A stretch of DNA of 64,000 bases from Sphingomonas sp. GTDB taxonomy: Bacteria > Pseudomonadota > Alphaproteobacteria > Sphingomonadales > Sphingomonadaceae. The position numbers and the translations under genes are program-made. Shown here piece after piece: positions 48,041 through 57,767 of the stretch; within the stretch, counting starts at the first letter, position 1; every line of letters starts with the position of its first letter. The stretch spans positions 208,807 to 272,806 of the forward strand of contig NZ_JAIXHL010000003.1 in the NCBI RefSeq assembly GCF_030145815.1, in the 5' to 3' direction. The notes under the pieces are model-generated. The model did not search any database and had not been told where the DNA came from. It saw only the letters and a list, made by a program, of their open reading frames with translations.

Positions 48041-49297
48041 ATGCTGACTGATGCAGCCCTTAAAAGCCTGAAACCCAAAGACAAACCCTACAAGGTCACC
48101 GATCGAGACGGCATGTATGTCCGGGTCGGGACGAACGGCGCGATTTCATTCCGCTACGATTACCGGATGCACGGCAGGCGCGAGACAGTAACATTCGGGA
48201 AATACTGCAATTCCGGTCTCTCACTTGCGCGTGCTCGTGAGAAATGCATCGATGCAAAGCGGATGATCCAGGAAGGCCTGTCTCCCGCAATTGAGAAGCA
48301 GCGGGACAAGCGCAGGATCAAGGAAGCGAAGAGCTTCGGCGAGTTCGGCGAGAAGTGGTTGACCGCCGGGCCTATGGCCGACAGCACCCGGGCAATGCGC
48401 CGCTCGATCTTCGAGCGCGAGTTAGTGCCGCACTGGCGCAACCGCCTGCTGAGCGAGATCACACCCGGCGATTTACGCGCGCATTGTCTCGCAATCGTTG
48501 ACCGGGGTGCGCCTGCGACCGCGATCCATGTCCGCGACATCGTAAAACAGATATATGGGTTCGCTATCCTTCATGGCGAGAAGATTGCCAATCCGGCCGA
48601 TGAGGTCGGCCCCTCGTCGATCGCCACGTTTATTCCCAAGGATCGGTCGCTGTCACCGAGTGAGATACGGGTGCTCTTCCGCTGCATCGAAAAGGTCGCG
48701 ACGCTTCCGACTATCCGGCTCGGCATGAAATTCTATCTGTTGTCGATGGTCCGCAAAAGTGAGCTGCAGGATGCCGTGTGGGACGAAGTAGATTTCGAGA
48801 ACGCGGTCTGGTCCATCCCCAAAGAGCGGATGAAGCGGTCCAAGGCGCACAACGTCTACCTCTCGCAGCAAATGCTCGACATTCTGATCGCGTTGAAGAC
48901 CTGCGCCGGCAATTCGCGTTACCTGCTGCCATCCCGCTATGATGCCGACGCGCCGATGTCTCGGGCCACATTCAACCGGGTCACCTATTCGGTGGTCGAG
49001 CAGGCTCGGAAGGACGGTCTGCCACTCGAACCCTTCACGGTGCACGATCTCCGCCGGACCGGCTCGACTCTGCTCAACGAACTCGGCTTCAACAGCGACT
49101 GGATCGAGAAGTGCTTGGCGCACGAGGATGGTCGATCCTCGCGCGGTGTCTATAACAAGGCAGAGTATGAGATGCAGCGCCGACACATGATGCAGGAATG
49201 GTCAAACACCGTAGATGCTTGGATCGCCGGGCAGAAATACGCTCCTGCTGTTCTGCCGCCGTCTTCGCCTATGCTCGAACTCGATCCGAGTCTCTGA
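48041..49297 (+). CDS. P4-type tyrosine recombinase/integrase
   Basis: The 418-residue protein has an N-terminal Arm-DNA-binding domain (DUF4102-like: LTDAALKSLKPKDKPYKVTD), a central SAM-like core-binding domain (about residues 90-195) and a catalytic domain with Arg in SMVRKSELQDAVW, HDLRR (His-x2-Arg) and the nucleophile Tyr in SRGVYNKAEY. The ATG at 48041 is preferred because GGAG lies nine bases upstream; the GTG at 48035 would be only three bases away. It sits directly beyond guaA. Confidence 0.93.
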   Translation: MLTDAALKSLKPKDKPYKVTDRDGMYVRVGTNGAISFRYDYRMHGRRETVTFGKYCNSGLSLARAREKCIDAKRMIQEGLSPAIEKQRDKRRIKEAKSFGEFGEKWLTAGPMADSTRAMRRSIFERELVPHWRNRLLSEITPGDLRAHCLAIVDRGAPATAIHVRDIVKQIYGFAILHGEKIANPADEVGPSSIATFIPKDRSLSPSEIRVLFRCIEKVATLPTIRLGMKFYLLSMVRKSELQDAVWDEVDFENAVWSIPKERMKRSKAHNVYLSQQMLDILIALKTCAGNSRYLLPSRYDADAPMSRATFNRVTYSVVEQARKDGLPLEPFTVHDLRRTGSTLLNELGFNSDWIEKCLAHEDGRSSRGVYNKAEYEMQRRHMMQEWSNTVDAWIAGQKYAPAVLPPSSPMLELDPSL

Positions 49298-49547
49298 CCG
49301 GACGGGAGCGGCGATCACGCACATCGACCTGCTTGCCACGCTCGATGGGTCGGCATCGTCGTGACGCCAACCAATCTTCGACTTCGGAGAGGTCCCAAAC
49401 TACGCAGCGCGGCGATAACGCAAAACGCCGCGGAAACTCCCCGCGCTGCTCCATGCCGAAAATCGTGCTGTCGGCGAGTGGCACCATTTCTTTCAGCTGA
49501 TGGCGCCGGATGGTGCGAGTAAAGCCATGATCGCTGCCTTTATTCAT
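49269..49547 (-). CDS. AlpA-like excisionase/regulator
   Basis: The 92-residue protein has an AlpA-type MerR-like helix-turn-helix: LKEMVPLADSTIFGMEQRGEFPRRFAL followed by VVWDLSEVEDWLASRR. AlpA proteins regulate or direct excision of integrated elements. It is tail-to-tail with the integrase and overlaps its last 29 bases. The basic C-terminal tail is less certain. Confidence 0.8.
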   Translation of the reverse strand: MNKGSDHGFTRTIRRHQLKEMVPLADSTIFGMEQRGEFPRRFALSPRCVVWDLSEVEDWLASRRCRPIERGKQVDVRDRRSRPVRDSDRVRA

Positions 49548-50027
49548 TTCACCTGTCCTTTGGCCCCGACGCTATTGCGATTGAAAGCGAATGTAGCGGA
49601 GTATTGAAAGGACTTTCACTAGTGAGAGAGTGTTGGCGTAAAATCGGTAGTGGGCGGGAGGTTTTGCAAAATCGCTTTAGGACCGCAGCGGTCATGGCAG
49701 GCCGGTGATGTACTACGTCACCGAGGAGTCCCACCATGACCAGGAGTGAAGTTAAGCCGTCGATCGCCGCTGTCAAAGAGCTGATGGCGCAGGAAGCTGC
49801 GCGAGATCGTGCGCAGTGTCGTCCAGGCGGTGCTCGAAGACAAGATAGACGGTGACAGCGAGATGTCAGCTAGACTCGGTATGCAACTGGAAAATGTTCG
49901 CGGCGCTGTGTTGGCCGGACGGGGGAGCTTTTGAAAAGGCTTGATCTGTTCGGGTGCCACATCGGGCGGACATTTGACCGACATTTGTTGCCATACTCCG
50001 GTGACCTCGCTCAGAAGAGAACCATCG
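49548..50027. other. Spacer between AlpA-like gene and acnD
   Basis: No intact gene lies here. It holds a decayed transposase-like N-terminus (49736-49860) and an imperfect palindrome (GGTGATGTACTACGTCACC near 49703). The AT-rich part 49560-49660 probably contains promoter or leader sequence for the AlpA-like gene. Confidence 0.55.
49736..49860 (+). pseudogene. IS256-like transposase N-terminal remnant
   Basis: The start MTRSEVKPSIAAVKELMAQ, then after a one-base shift LREIVRSVVQAVLEDKIDGD, resembles the N-terminus of IS256-family transposases (from memory). Everything beyond about 42 codons is missing and the frame is broken, so it is a dead fragment beside the integration end. Confidence 0.45.
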
Positions 50028-52652
50028 ATGAATACTGCGTTTCGTAAGCCGCTTCCGGGCACCGACCTTCAGTTCTTTGACACGCGAGCGGCTGTCGATG
50101 CGTTGAGTCCTGGGGCTTACGAAAAGTTGCCCTATGTCGCGCGAATCCTGGCCGAACAGCTGGTCCGTCGGTGCGACCCCGCGATGCTTGACGACGCGCT
50201 GATGCAAATAATCGAGCGCAAGCGCGACCTCGACTTCCCGTGGTATCCGGCGCGCGTCGTCTGCCACGACATTCTGGGTCAGACAGCGCTGGTCGATCTC
50301 GCTGGGCTTCGCGACGCAATCGCCGATGAAGGCGGCGACCCCGCCAAGGTCAATCCGGTAGTTCCGACGCAGCTCATCGTCGATCACAGCTTGGCGGTCG
50401 AGCACGGTGGTTTCGACCCCGACGCCTTCGCCAAGAACCGGGCGATTGAAGACCGGCGCAACGAGGATCGGTTCCATTTCATCGAGTGGGCGCGGCGCGC
50501 CTTCGAAAATGTCGATGTGATCCCGGCCGGTAACGGCATCATGCACCAGATCAATCTCGAAAAACTGTCGCCTGTCGTCCAGGTGCGGGGCGGAGTGGCG
50601 TTCCCTGACACCTGCGTGGGGACGGACAGTCATACCCCGCATATCGACGCGCTGGGCGTCATCGCGGTCGGTGTGGGCGGTCTCGAAGCCGAGACTGTGA
50701 TGCTTGGCCGGGCGTCGATGATGCGACTGCCCGACATCGTCGGGGTGCGACTCGACGGTCGCAGACAGCCGGGCATCACCGCAACCGACATTGCTCTCGC
50801 CTTGACCGAGTTCCTTCGCAAAGAGCGGGTGGTTGGCGCCTGGCTTGAGTTCTTTGGCGAGGGTGCCGCGAGCCTGCCGATTGGTGACCGCGCCACAATT
50901 TCGAACATGTGCCCAGAATATGGGGCAACCGCGGCGATGTTTTCGATCGACGAGCAAACCGTCGATTACCTGCTCCTGACCGGGCGCACGGGCGATCAGG
51001 TAGCGCTGGTCGAAAAGTATGCGCGCACGACGGGGCTCTGGTCGGATGCGCTGAGCGCGGCCGAGTACGAGCGCGTTCTCACGTTTGACCTGTCGAGCGT
51101 GGGCCAGAACATGGCCGGGCCGTCCAATCCCCATGCACGGCTGCCGACGGCCGAACTTGCGCAGCGCGGCATCGCGGTCGGGCTGGATAATGCAATCGCC
51201 GAAATCAGCGAAGGTCTTCTCCCCGATGGGGCAGTGATCATCGCCGCGATCACCAGCTGCACCAATACATCGAACCCGCGTAACGTGGTCGCGGCAGGCT
51301 TGCTCGCGAAAAATGCCAACGCACTCGGGCTGTCGCGCAAGTCGTGGGTCAAGACGTCGTTCGCCCCTGGGTCAAAGGTGGCGCGGCTCTACCTCGAAGA
51401 GTCGGGGCTGCTGCCTGAACTGGAAGCGCTCGGGTTCGGCATCGTCGGCTATGCCTGCACGACCTGCAACGGCATGTCAGGCGCGCTGGATCCGAAGATC
51501 CAGCAGGAAATCATCGACCGTGATCTCTATGCGACAGCGGTCCTTTCCGGAAACCGCAACTTCGATGGCCGAATCCACCCCTATGCCAAGCAGGCTTTCC
51601 TCGCCTCGCCGCCCCTAGTTGTCGCCTATTCGCTGGCCGGCACCATTCGGTTCGACATCGAAAAGGACGTGTTCGGGGTCGTCGACGGCCGCGAAATCCG
51701 CCTGAAAGACCTGTGGCCTTCTGACGAAGAGATCGACGCGATCGTCACCGCTTCGGTCAACCCGCAACAGTTCCACGAAGTTTACGAGCCTATGCTTAGC
51801 GCCCATCGGGGCGCGGAGGAGAGTGCGAAGCCGCTCTACGACTGGCGTCCGCAATCGACCTATATTCGCCGTCCACCCTATTGGGATACCAGCGGCATCG
51901 GCGCGCTTGCGGCGAACCCACGTCGGCTGAAGGGTATGCGACCTTTGGCCGTCCTGCCCGACAACATCACGACCGATCACCTCTCGCCATCGAACGCAAT
52001 TCTAGCGAATTCGGCGGCAGGCGAATACCTTGCCCGGATGGGGCTGCCCGAAGAGGATTTCAATTCCTACGCGACCCATCGCGGCGATCACCTGACCGCG
52101 ATGCGGGCGACCTTCGCCAACCCGCAGCTGGTCAACGAGATGGCGGTGGTCGACGGCGAAGTGCGCAAGGGATCGCTGACCCGGCTGATGCCCGACGGCA
52201 ACCTTGTCCGGATGTGGGAGGCGATGGAGGCCTATCAGAAGCGCGGTCAACCGCTGATCATTGTCGCCGGCAAGGACTACGGCCAGGGATCGTCGCGCGA
52301 CTGGGCGGCGAAGGGCGTTCGGCTTGCGGGCGTCGAGGTCGTTCTTGCTGAGGGCTTCGAGCGCATTCATCGCACGAACCTCGTCGGCATGGGCGTTCTA
52401 CCGCTCGAATTTCTGCCTGGCTCGACTCGCTTGACTTTCGGTCTCGACGGGACAGAGACCTTTGACATCGCTGGCGAGCCGGCCGCGGGCGCGCTGGTGA
52501 CCGTGGTCGTCCATCGTGCCGATGAAAGCATCATCGAAATTCCGGCCAAGTGCCGGATCGATACGGCCGAGGAGGTCTCCATCTACCAGGCCGGCGGGGT
52601 TCTCCAGCGCTTCGCCGAGGATTTCCTGTCCGAACAGCCGGAGGCGGCGTGA
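50028..52652 (+). CDS. acnD: Fe/S-dependent 2-methylcitrate dehydratase-type aconitase AcnD
   Basis: The 874-residue aconitase-superfamily protein has cluster cysteines in ITSCTNTS and YACTTCNG and the C-terminal swivel domain (DYGQGSSRDWAAKG, with catalytic Ser/Arg region). The direct coupling to prpF (TGATG) identifies it as AcnD, the dehydratase of the methylcitrate pathway that works with PrpF, rather than housekeeping AcnA. The ATG at 50028 is chosen because the upstream extension (Cys/His/Gly-rich) is not homologous-looking. Confidence 0.88.
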   Translation: MNTAFRKPLPGTDLQFFDTRAAVDALSPGAYEKLPYVARILAEQLVRRCDPAMLDDALMQIIERKRDLDFPWYPARVVCHDILGQTALVDLAGLRDAIADEGGDPAKVNPVVPTQLIVDHSLAVEHGGFDPDAFAKNRAIEDRRNEDRFHFIEWARRAFENVDVIPAGNGIMHQINLEKLSPVVQVRGGVAFPDTCVGTDSHTPHIDALGVIAVGVGGLEAETVMLGRASMMRLPDIVGVRLDGRRQPGITATDIALALTEFLRKERVVGAWLEFFGEGAASLPIGDRATISNMCPEYGATAAMFSIDEQTVDYLLLTGRTGDQVALVEKYARTTGLWSDALSAAEYERVLTFDLSSVGQNMAGPSNPHARLPTAELAQRGIAVGLDNAIAEISEGLLPDGAVIIAAITSCTNTSNPRNVVAAGLLAKNANALGLSRKSWVKTSFAPGSKVARLYLEESGLLPELEALGFGIVGYACTTCNGMSGALDPKIQQEIIDRDLYATAVLSGNRNFDGRIHPYAKQAFLASPPLVVAYSLAGTIRFDIEKDVFGVVDGREIRLKDLWPSDEEIDAIVTASVNPQQFHEVYEPMLSAHRGAEESAKPLYDWRPQSTYIRRPPYWDTSGIGALAANPRRLKGMRPLAVLPDNITTDHLSPSNAILANSAAGEYLARMGLPEEDFNSYATHRGDHLTAMRATFANPQLVNEMAVVDGEVRKGSLTRLMPDGNLVRMWEAMEAYQKRGQPLIIVAGKDYGQGSSRDWAAKGVRLAGVEVVLAEGFERIHRTNLVGMGVLPLEFLPGSTRLTFGLDGTETFDIAGEPAAGALVTVVVHRADESIIEIPAKCRIDTAEEVSIYQAGGVLQRFAEDFLSEQPEAA

Positions 52653-53857
52653 TGGCTGGGGGTGGTCAAGTCGGCATCCCGGCCACATACATGCGGGGCG
52701 GGACCAGCAAGGGGGTTTTCTTCCGGCTGGAGGATCTGCCGGAGCGATGCGCCGTGCCCGGTCCCGCGCGGGACAGGCTGTTGCAGCGGATCATCGGCAG
52801 CCCCGATCCTTATGGCGCCCAGATCGACGGGATGGGCGGCGCGACCTCCAGTACCAGCAAATGCGTAATCATTTCGCCGAGCGCCGACGCCGAACACGAT
52901 GTGGATTACCTATTCGGCCAGGTTTCGATCGATTCTCCGTTGGTCGACTGGTCAGGAAACTGCGGCAATCTCTCGGCCGCGGCCGGGGCTTTCGCGATCC
53001 ATGCGGGCTATGTGAATGCTGCGGAACGGGCGGAAGGCGGCGTATGCACCGTGCGGCTCTGGCAAGCCAATATCGGCAAGACGATCATCGCGCATGTTCC
53101 GGTTGACGGTGGGCTGGTCCAGGAGACCGGAGATTTCGAACTGGATGGGGTGACGTTCCCGGCAGCGGAGATCGTCCTCGAAATGATCGATCCGGTCGAG
53201 GATAATGGCGAAGCTGACGCTGGCGGCATGTTCCCGACGGGCAATCTCATCGACGAGCTGGAAGTCCCTGCTGATCTGGTCCTTGCCGGTAAACTCAACG
53301 CGACGCTGATCAACGCTGGCATTCCGACGATCTTTGTCGACGCGCGCGATATCGGTTATCGAGGCACCGAACTTCGAGAAGCGATCAACGGCGATGCCGC
53401 CGCGCTGCGCCGGTTCGAAGCGCTCCGCGCGATCGGCGCGGTCAAGATGGGCCTGTTCCAGTCGGTCGAAGAAGCCGCCACGCGTCAACACACACCTAAG
53501 ATCGCGTTCGTCGCACCGCCCTGCGACTATGTTTCATCGAGCGGAAAGCGGGTTTCTTCCGCGGACATCGACTTGCTAGTCCGAGCCATGTCGATGGGCA
53601 AACTGCATCACGCGATGATGGGCACAGCGGCGGTCGCAATTGCGGCGGCTGCGGCAGTGCCGGGGACGCTGGTCAACATGGCCGCCGGAGGCGGTGAAAG
53701 AGAAATTGTGCGCTTTGGTCATCCGTCGGGGACGCTGCGGGTCGGTGCGGTTGCACAGCAGGACGCCGACGGCTGGTCGGTCGCGAAAGCGACCATGAGC
53801 CGGAGTGCCAGAATTCTGATGCAGGGGACGGTCTACATCCCCGCTAACTCGTTCTAA
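52652..53857 (+). CDS. prpF: AcnD-associated isomerase PrpF
   Basis: PrpF is a diaminopimelate-epimerase-fold protein that isomerises 2-methylaconitate (cis/trans) so that AcnD-derived product can continue in the cycle. The 401-residue sequence has typical motifs ATYMRGGTSKGVFFR and DWSGNCGNLSAA, and a Ser/Lys-containing SAGG-like C-terminal half (LVNMAAGGGEREIVRFGHPSG). Its start overlaps the acnD stop by one base, and prpB follows 23 bases downstream. Confidence 0.93.
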   Translation: MAGGGQVGIPATYMRGGTSKGVFFRLEDLPERCAVPGPARDRLLQRIIGSPDPYGAQIDGMGGATSSTSKCVIISPSADAEHDVDYLFGQVSIDSPLVDWSGNCGNLSAAAGAFAIHAGYVNAAERAEGGVCTVRLWQANIGKTIIAHVPVDGGLVQETGDFELDGVTFPAAEIVLEMIDPVEDNGEADAGGMFPTGNLIDELEVPADLVLAGKLNATLINAGIPTIFVDARDIGYRGTELREAINGDAAALRRFEALRAIGAVKMGLFQSVEEAATRQHTPKIAFVAPPCDYVSSSGKRVSSADIDLLVRAMSMGKLHHAMMGTAAVAIAAAAAVPGTLVNMAAGGGEREIVRFGHPSGTLRVGAVAQQDADGWSVAKATMSRSARILMQGTVYIPANSF

Positions 53858-53880
53858 CTCGATTTCTTGAAGGGTTTCCC

Positions 53881-54807
53881 ATGCCATATTTGATCGCCAA
53901 CCAGTTGCCCGAAATCAGCGCCGGAAAGCGCTTTCGCGCGGCGCTCGCTCGTCCCGGAATCTACTGCCTGCCCGGTGCCCACAATGGTCAAGCGGCCATC
54001 CAGGCCAAGCAGGCCGGGTTCGACGGCTTATATCTCTCCGGCGCAGCCATGACCGCGTCGATGGGATTACCCGATCTCGGGATCATCACGGTTGATGAAG
54101 TCACTTTCTTCATCCGCCAGATCGCCCGGTCGTCGGGCCTGCCGCTATTGGTCGATGGCGATACCGGTTACGGTGAAGCGCTTAACGTGATGCACATGGT
54201 TCGCGCATTTGAGGAAGCCGGTGCTGGCGCGGTCCATCTCGAGGATCAAATTCTGCCGAAGAAGTGCGGCCACTTGAATGGCAAGTCGCTGGTTCCCGCC
54301 ACCGACATGGCTGCGAAAGTCGCCGCTGCGAAGAAGGCAAGCCGCGATATCGTCATCGTCGCCCGCACCGATGCGGCGGGCGTGGAAGGCTTCGACGCCG
54401 CCGTGGAGCGCGCAAAGCTATACGTTCAGTCAGGCGCGGACGCGATCTTCCCTGAGGCGCTCAACACCCGCGAAATGTTCGAGAAGTTCGCCCGCAAGCT
54501 GGACGGGGTGCCGTTGCTCGCGAACATGACCGAGTTCGGGAAGACACCATTCTTCACCGCCGAGCAGTTCGAGGAGATGGGCTACAAGATGGTCATCTGG
54601 CCGGTTTCTAGCCTCCGGGTCGCGAACAAGGCGCAGGCGAGGCTCTATGCCGCGATCGCGCAGGATGGCGGCACCCACAACATGGTCGCAGAAATGCAGA
54701 CCCGGGCCGAGCTCTACGATGTCATCGGCCTGCATGATTACGAGGAACTGGATGCCTCGATCGTCAAGACGATCGTCCCTCAGCCCGTTTCGCCGACTGG
54801 CACGTAA
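53881..54807 (+). CDS. prpB: 2-methylisocitrate lyase-type PEP-mutase family protein
   Basis: PrpB cleaves 2-methylisocitrate to pyruvate and succinate. The 308 residues form the isocitrate lyase/PEP mutase barrel with LLVDGDTGYG, the LEDQ segment and the active-site loop PKKCGHLNGK. The operon acnD-prpF-prpB is tight, but no prpC (2-methylcitrate synthase) is in the window. An isocitrate-lyase-like activity on a related tricarboxylate cannot be excluded. Confidence 0.9.
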   Translation: MPYLIANQLPEISAGKRFRAALARPGIYCLPGAHNGQAAIQAKQAGFDGLYLSGAAMTASMGLPDLGIITVDEVTFFIRQIARSSGLPLLVDGDTGYGEALNVMHMVRAFEEAGAGAVHLEDQILPKKCGHLNGKSLVPATDMAAKVAAAKKASRDIVIVARTDAAGVEGFDAAVERAKLYVQSGADAIFPEALNTREMFEKFARKLDGVPLLANMTEFGKTPFFTAEQFEEMGYKMVIWPVSSLRVANKAQARLYAAIAQDGGTHNMVAEMQTRAELYDVIGLHDYEELDASIVKTIVPQPVSPTGT

Positions 54808-54846
54808 TGCCAGGCTGCCATTGCATGGACTCGCAAAGGGCAGCCA

Positions 54847-55968
54847 TCAGTTCGGACGATCGCGCTTTCCGGCCTGGATCGCCGCATCCCATTTGGCGAG
54901 GAACTGCTGGCGAGTCAGCTGATCCTGCAGAACCAGCAGCGCCGGCCCGACTCTGATCGCACGTTCATTGGTATTCGCCAGACTGAGATGCTCCGGTGCG
55001 GGCACGTCCCGACGCACCGATTTCAACTGGTGGTTGGCCAACTGGGCTTGCCCGGCCTGGGAGAGGATGAAGTCGAGGAACACCTTCGCCGCCGCGGGAT
55101 GCCGCGCGGTTGAAGGGATGATCGCGATGCGTGATGAAACGAGCGTATAGTCCTTCGGCGTGATAATTTTCAGCCGCGGATCTCGCGTGGCTGCGTCGGC
55201 TGCGTACGAACCGAGAATATTGTAGCCGAACGCGGCCCGGCCTGATGAGATCTCTTCGATCAGGACATCGGCGGTGCGGTAATATTTGGCATTGTTGGCA
55301 CCAAGACCGCGAACGGTCCGCCAAACGCTGGGGCTGGCCAGTTCGTCCTGGTACAGGACCAGGTATCCGAACGCAGAGACAGTCGGGTCATAGCTCACCA
55401 CCTTGTTCTTCATGATGGTGGTATTCTCGAGCATGTTTCGAAACGCGATATGACTGTCAGGAATCTCGGTCGGGTGCAGGAGGGTGCGGTTTGCCAGAAA
55501 AACCACAGGCTCGGCGGTCACACCCCAGGCCTGGTCTTTCCAATTCGCCCAAGGAGCCAGGTATGTGCGTTCGGGCGACTCATAAGAGAGAGCATAGCCA
55601 TCGTTGACGAGCTTCATCTGCGTATCCATCGCGGAGCTGAAGACGAAATCGGCTGAGTGCTTTCCGGACTTAACGTCTGCGATGAAATTGCGATAGAGAT
55701 CGGCGGTCTCCATCTCGTGGTACTCGATTTTGACCATTGGAAACTTCGTTGCGAACAGGCGAAGCGCGTCACCGATTCGCTCGTTGTCGGTGCTCGACCA
55801 GATAACGATCCTGCCTTCATTCTCTGCGGCGTCGATTAGCGACTGGTATCCGCTGGGGTAATAGCTTGGGACTTGGCTAATAGGCGGACTTTCGGTGCAA
55901 TTGGACACGGAAAGCAGCAGGCCGAGGCACATCATTGATTCGATAATGAGCCGGCGACTGCCTTGCAT
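54847..55968 (-). CDS. Extracellular solute-binding protein (lipoprotein-like)
   Basis: A 373-residue ABC-type periplasmic binding protein: an N-terminal hydrophobic segment with a lipobox-like SVSNC near residue 25, then EGRIVIWSSTDNERIGDAL and a two-lobe fold with conserved SGRAAFGYNILGSYA. The start at 55968 is uncertain because the only good purine run is too close to it. No ABC permease or ATPase is nearby, so it may be a sensor partner for the neighbouring two-component system and not a transport subunit. Confidence 0.75.
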   Translation of the reverse strand: MQGSRRLIIESMMCLGLLLSVSNCTESPPISQVPSYYPSGYQSLIDAAENEGRIVIWSSTDNERIGDALRLFATKFPMVKIEYHEMETADLYRNFIADVKSGKHSADFVFSSAMDTQMKLVNDGYALSYESPERTYLAPWANWKDQAWGVTAEPVVFLANRTLLHPTEIPDSHIAFRNMLENTTIMKNKVVSYDPTVSAFGYLVLYQDELASPSVWRTVRGLGANNAKYYRTADVLIEEISSGRAAFGYNILGSYAADAATRDPRLKIITPKDYTLVSSRIAIIPSTARHPAAAKVFLDFILSQAGQAQLANHQLKSVRRDVPAPEHLSLANTNERAIRVGPALLVLQDQLTRQQFLAKWDAAIQAGKRDRPN

Positions 55969-56398
55969 ACCTCCCCCGAAGCACCTCGATCTTGATCTCA
56001 AGGCTTCGGTTCGCTCCTACCGGCATAATTTCCCTGCTGCCAGCAAACTCTTTGGTTCGCGGCATCTGGCTCAGGGACAAAGGACGACACACTTCCATCC
56101 GACAGTTTGATGAAAGCTTCTCGCGGTAGCATCGGGGAATCAAATTGTGGAAGGGAATGCCTGCTGTAAAGTCAGCGATAACCAGTTGATCGTCTTTCTA
56201 ATTCGGCACAACAAATCGTATAGCCAGCCGAGAACACCCGGTGGGGCGGCGGCAATCGTTGCGAAGCTCAGTGCGACTCCTCTGGAGACTTGCAGACGAG
56301 CCTGGAAATTTTTGCGTTGGGCGACGGCGCCCAGCAAGTGAAACAATATTTGCGGCTCACGTGGGTAGTTGAACCCTGGGCCGAAGGGAGAGTTCGGT
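55969..56398. other. Divergent spacer before citMHS
   Basis: Small open frames on both strands (one of 64 codons on the plus strand at 56147-56341) lack family motifs and I do not support them. The region between the binding-protein start and the transporter start should hold both promoters. An AAGGGAG Shine-Dalgarno ends the spacer. Confidence 0.45.
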
Positions 56399-57733
56399 AT
56401 GCTGTCGCTGATCGCATATGCGATGGTTGCAACATTCATGACGCTGATCATGACGAAGCGCATGGCCGCGATGGTTGCGCTCGTCATCATCCCGATCGTC
56501 TTCGCCTTGTTTGCGTCTGCGGTGGTCGGCAACTTCGGCCTCGCAGATTTGGGGCCGATGATGCTCGATGGGGTCAAGGAACTGGCGCCAACCGGCGTCA
56601 TGCTCATCTTCGCCATTCTCTACTTTGGGCTGATGATCGACGTTGGTTTGTTCGATCCGATGGTCGCCGCAATCGTCAAAATCGTTCACGGTGATCCGGT
56701 CAGGATACTCGTCGGAACCGCAATCCTGGCCTTGACGGTGTCGCTCGATGGCGACGGCACCACGACTTACATGATCACCACGGCGGCGATGCTTCCGCTC
56801 TATCGCCACATGAAGCTCGATGTCAGGATGCTGGCTTGCATTGTCGTGATGTCTGGCGCGGTCATGAACGTCCTTCCTTGGGGCGGGCCAACCGCGCGGG
56901 TAATGGGCACTTTGCGGCTGGATGCTGCCGATGTATTCGTTCCGCTGATCCCTGCGATGGCAGCGACGGCGGCATGGGTGATATTCGTAGCCTATCGCTT
57001 CGGGTGCAAGGAACGTGACCGCCTCGCCTTGCTTCCCGCCGATGCGATCGACGAAAATGCAAGCGCTCAGGAAATCATCGCCGAAAGCGATAGCGACTAC
57101 CTCGAAACGCGGCGGCCCAAACTGTTCGTGTTCAACCTGGTCCTGACGCTCGGATTGCTGGTCTCGCTGATCTCTGGCGCGTTTCCCTCGGCGGTTCTCT
57201 TCATCGTGTTTTTCGCCATCGCGCTTTCCGTGAATTTCCCGAATCTGGAGCAGCAACGCCAACGCGTTTCCGATCATGCCGGTAATGCCCTGTCCGTGGC
57301 GGGGCTTGTGTTTGCGGCAGGGATATTCACCGGAATTCTGTCCGGCACGAAGATGGTCGATGCGATGTCGGCCTCAGTGATCGCGGCTATTCCTGAAGCT
57401 TGGGGACCCTACATGGGACCGATCACCGGCGCGATTAGCGCGCCGTTCACTTTTTTCATTTCGAATGACGCCTTCTACTTCGGAATGCTCCCGATTCTCG
57501 CTGAGGCAGGAAGCCACTATGGGCTGACGGCCGCTGAAATCGGGCGGGCTTCGCTCATCGGGCAGCAGATCCATCTGCTAAGTCCATTGGTGCCGTCGAG
57601 CTATCTCCTCGCCGGCTTTGTCGGCGTCGATTTCGGCGAGTTCCAGCGTTTCACGCTGAAGTGGGCCTGCGGTTCGTTTCTCGTGTTTTTCGCCGCGACC
57701 TTTCTTTTCGGGATCGTCCCCTTCGTCTCATAA
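56399..57733 (+). CDS. CitMHS-family citrate/tricarboxylate transporter
   Basis: The 444-residue polytopic protein has about 11-12 membrane segments and family motifs (GLMIDVGLFDPMVA; LTVSLDGDGTTTYMITTAAM; NVLPWGGPTARV; FFISNDAFYFGMLPIL) of the CitM divalent-metal/citrate symporter group. It likely carries citrate or a related tricarboxylate into the cytoplasm with metal or proton. The ATG at 56399 follows an AAGGGAG Shine-Dalgarno. The two-component genes are convergent to it. Confidence 0.88.
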   Translation: MLSLIAYAMVATFMTLIMTKRMAAMVALVIIPIVFALFASAVVGNFGLADLGPMMLDGVKELAPTGVMLIFAILYFGLMIDVGLFDPMVAAIVKIVHGDPVRILVGTAILALTVSLDGDGTTTYMITTAAMLPLYRHMKLDVRMLACIVVMSGAVMNVLPWGGPTARVMGTLRLDAADVFVPLIPAMAATAAWVIFVAYRFGCKERDRLALLPADAIDENASAQEIIAESDSDYLETRRPKLFVFNLVLTLGLLVSLISGAFPSAVLFIVFFAIALSVNFPNLEQQRQRVSDHAGNALSVAGLVFAAGIFTGILSGTKMVDAMSASVIAAIPEAWGPYMGPITGAISAPFTFFISNDAFYFGMLPILAEAGSHYGLTAAEIGRASLIGQQIHLLSPLVPSSYLLAGFVGVDFGEFQRFTLKWACGSFLVFFAATFLFGIVPFVS

Positions 57734-57767
57734 TCGAGGCACGAAATATGTGATTGCGTGCTCAGGT

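Noticed and set aside
56140..56616. 158-codon minus-strand frame upstream of citMHS
   Set aside because: It overlaps the start of the clear transporter gene and lacks motifs; treated as spacer or shadow.
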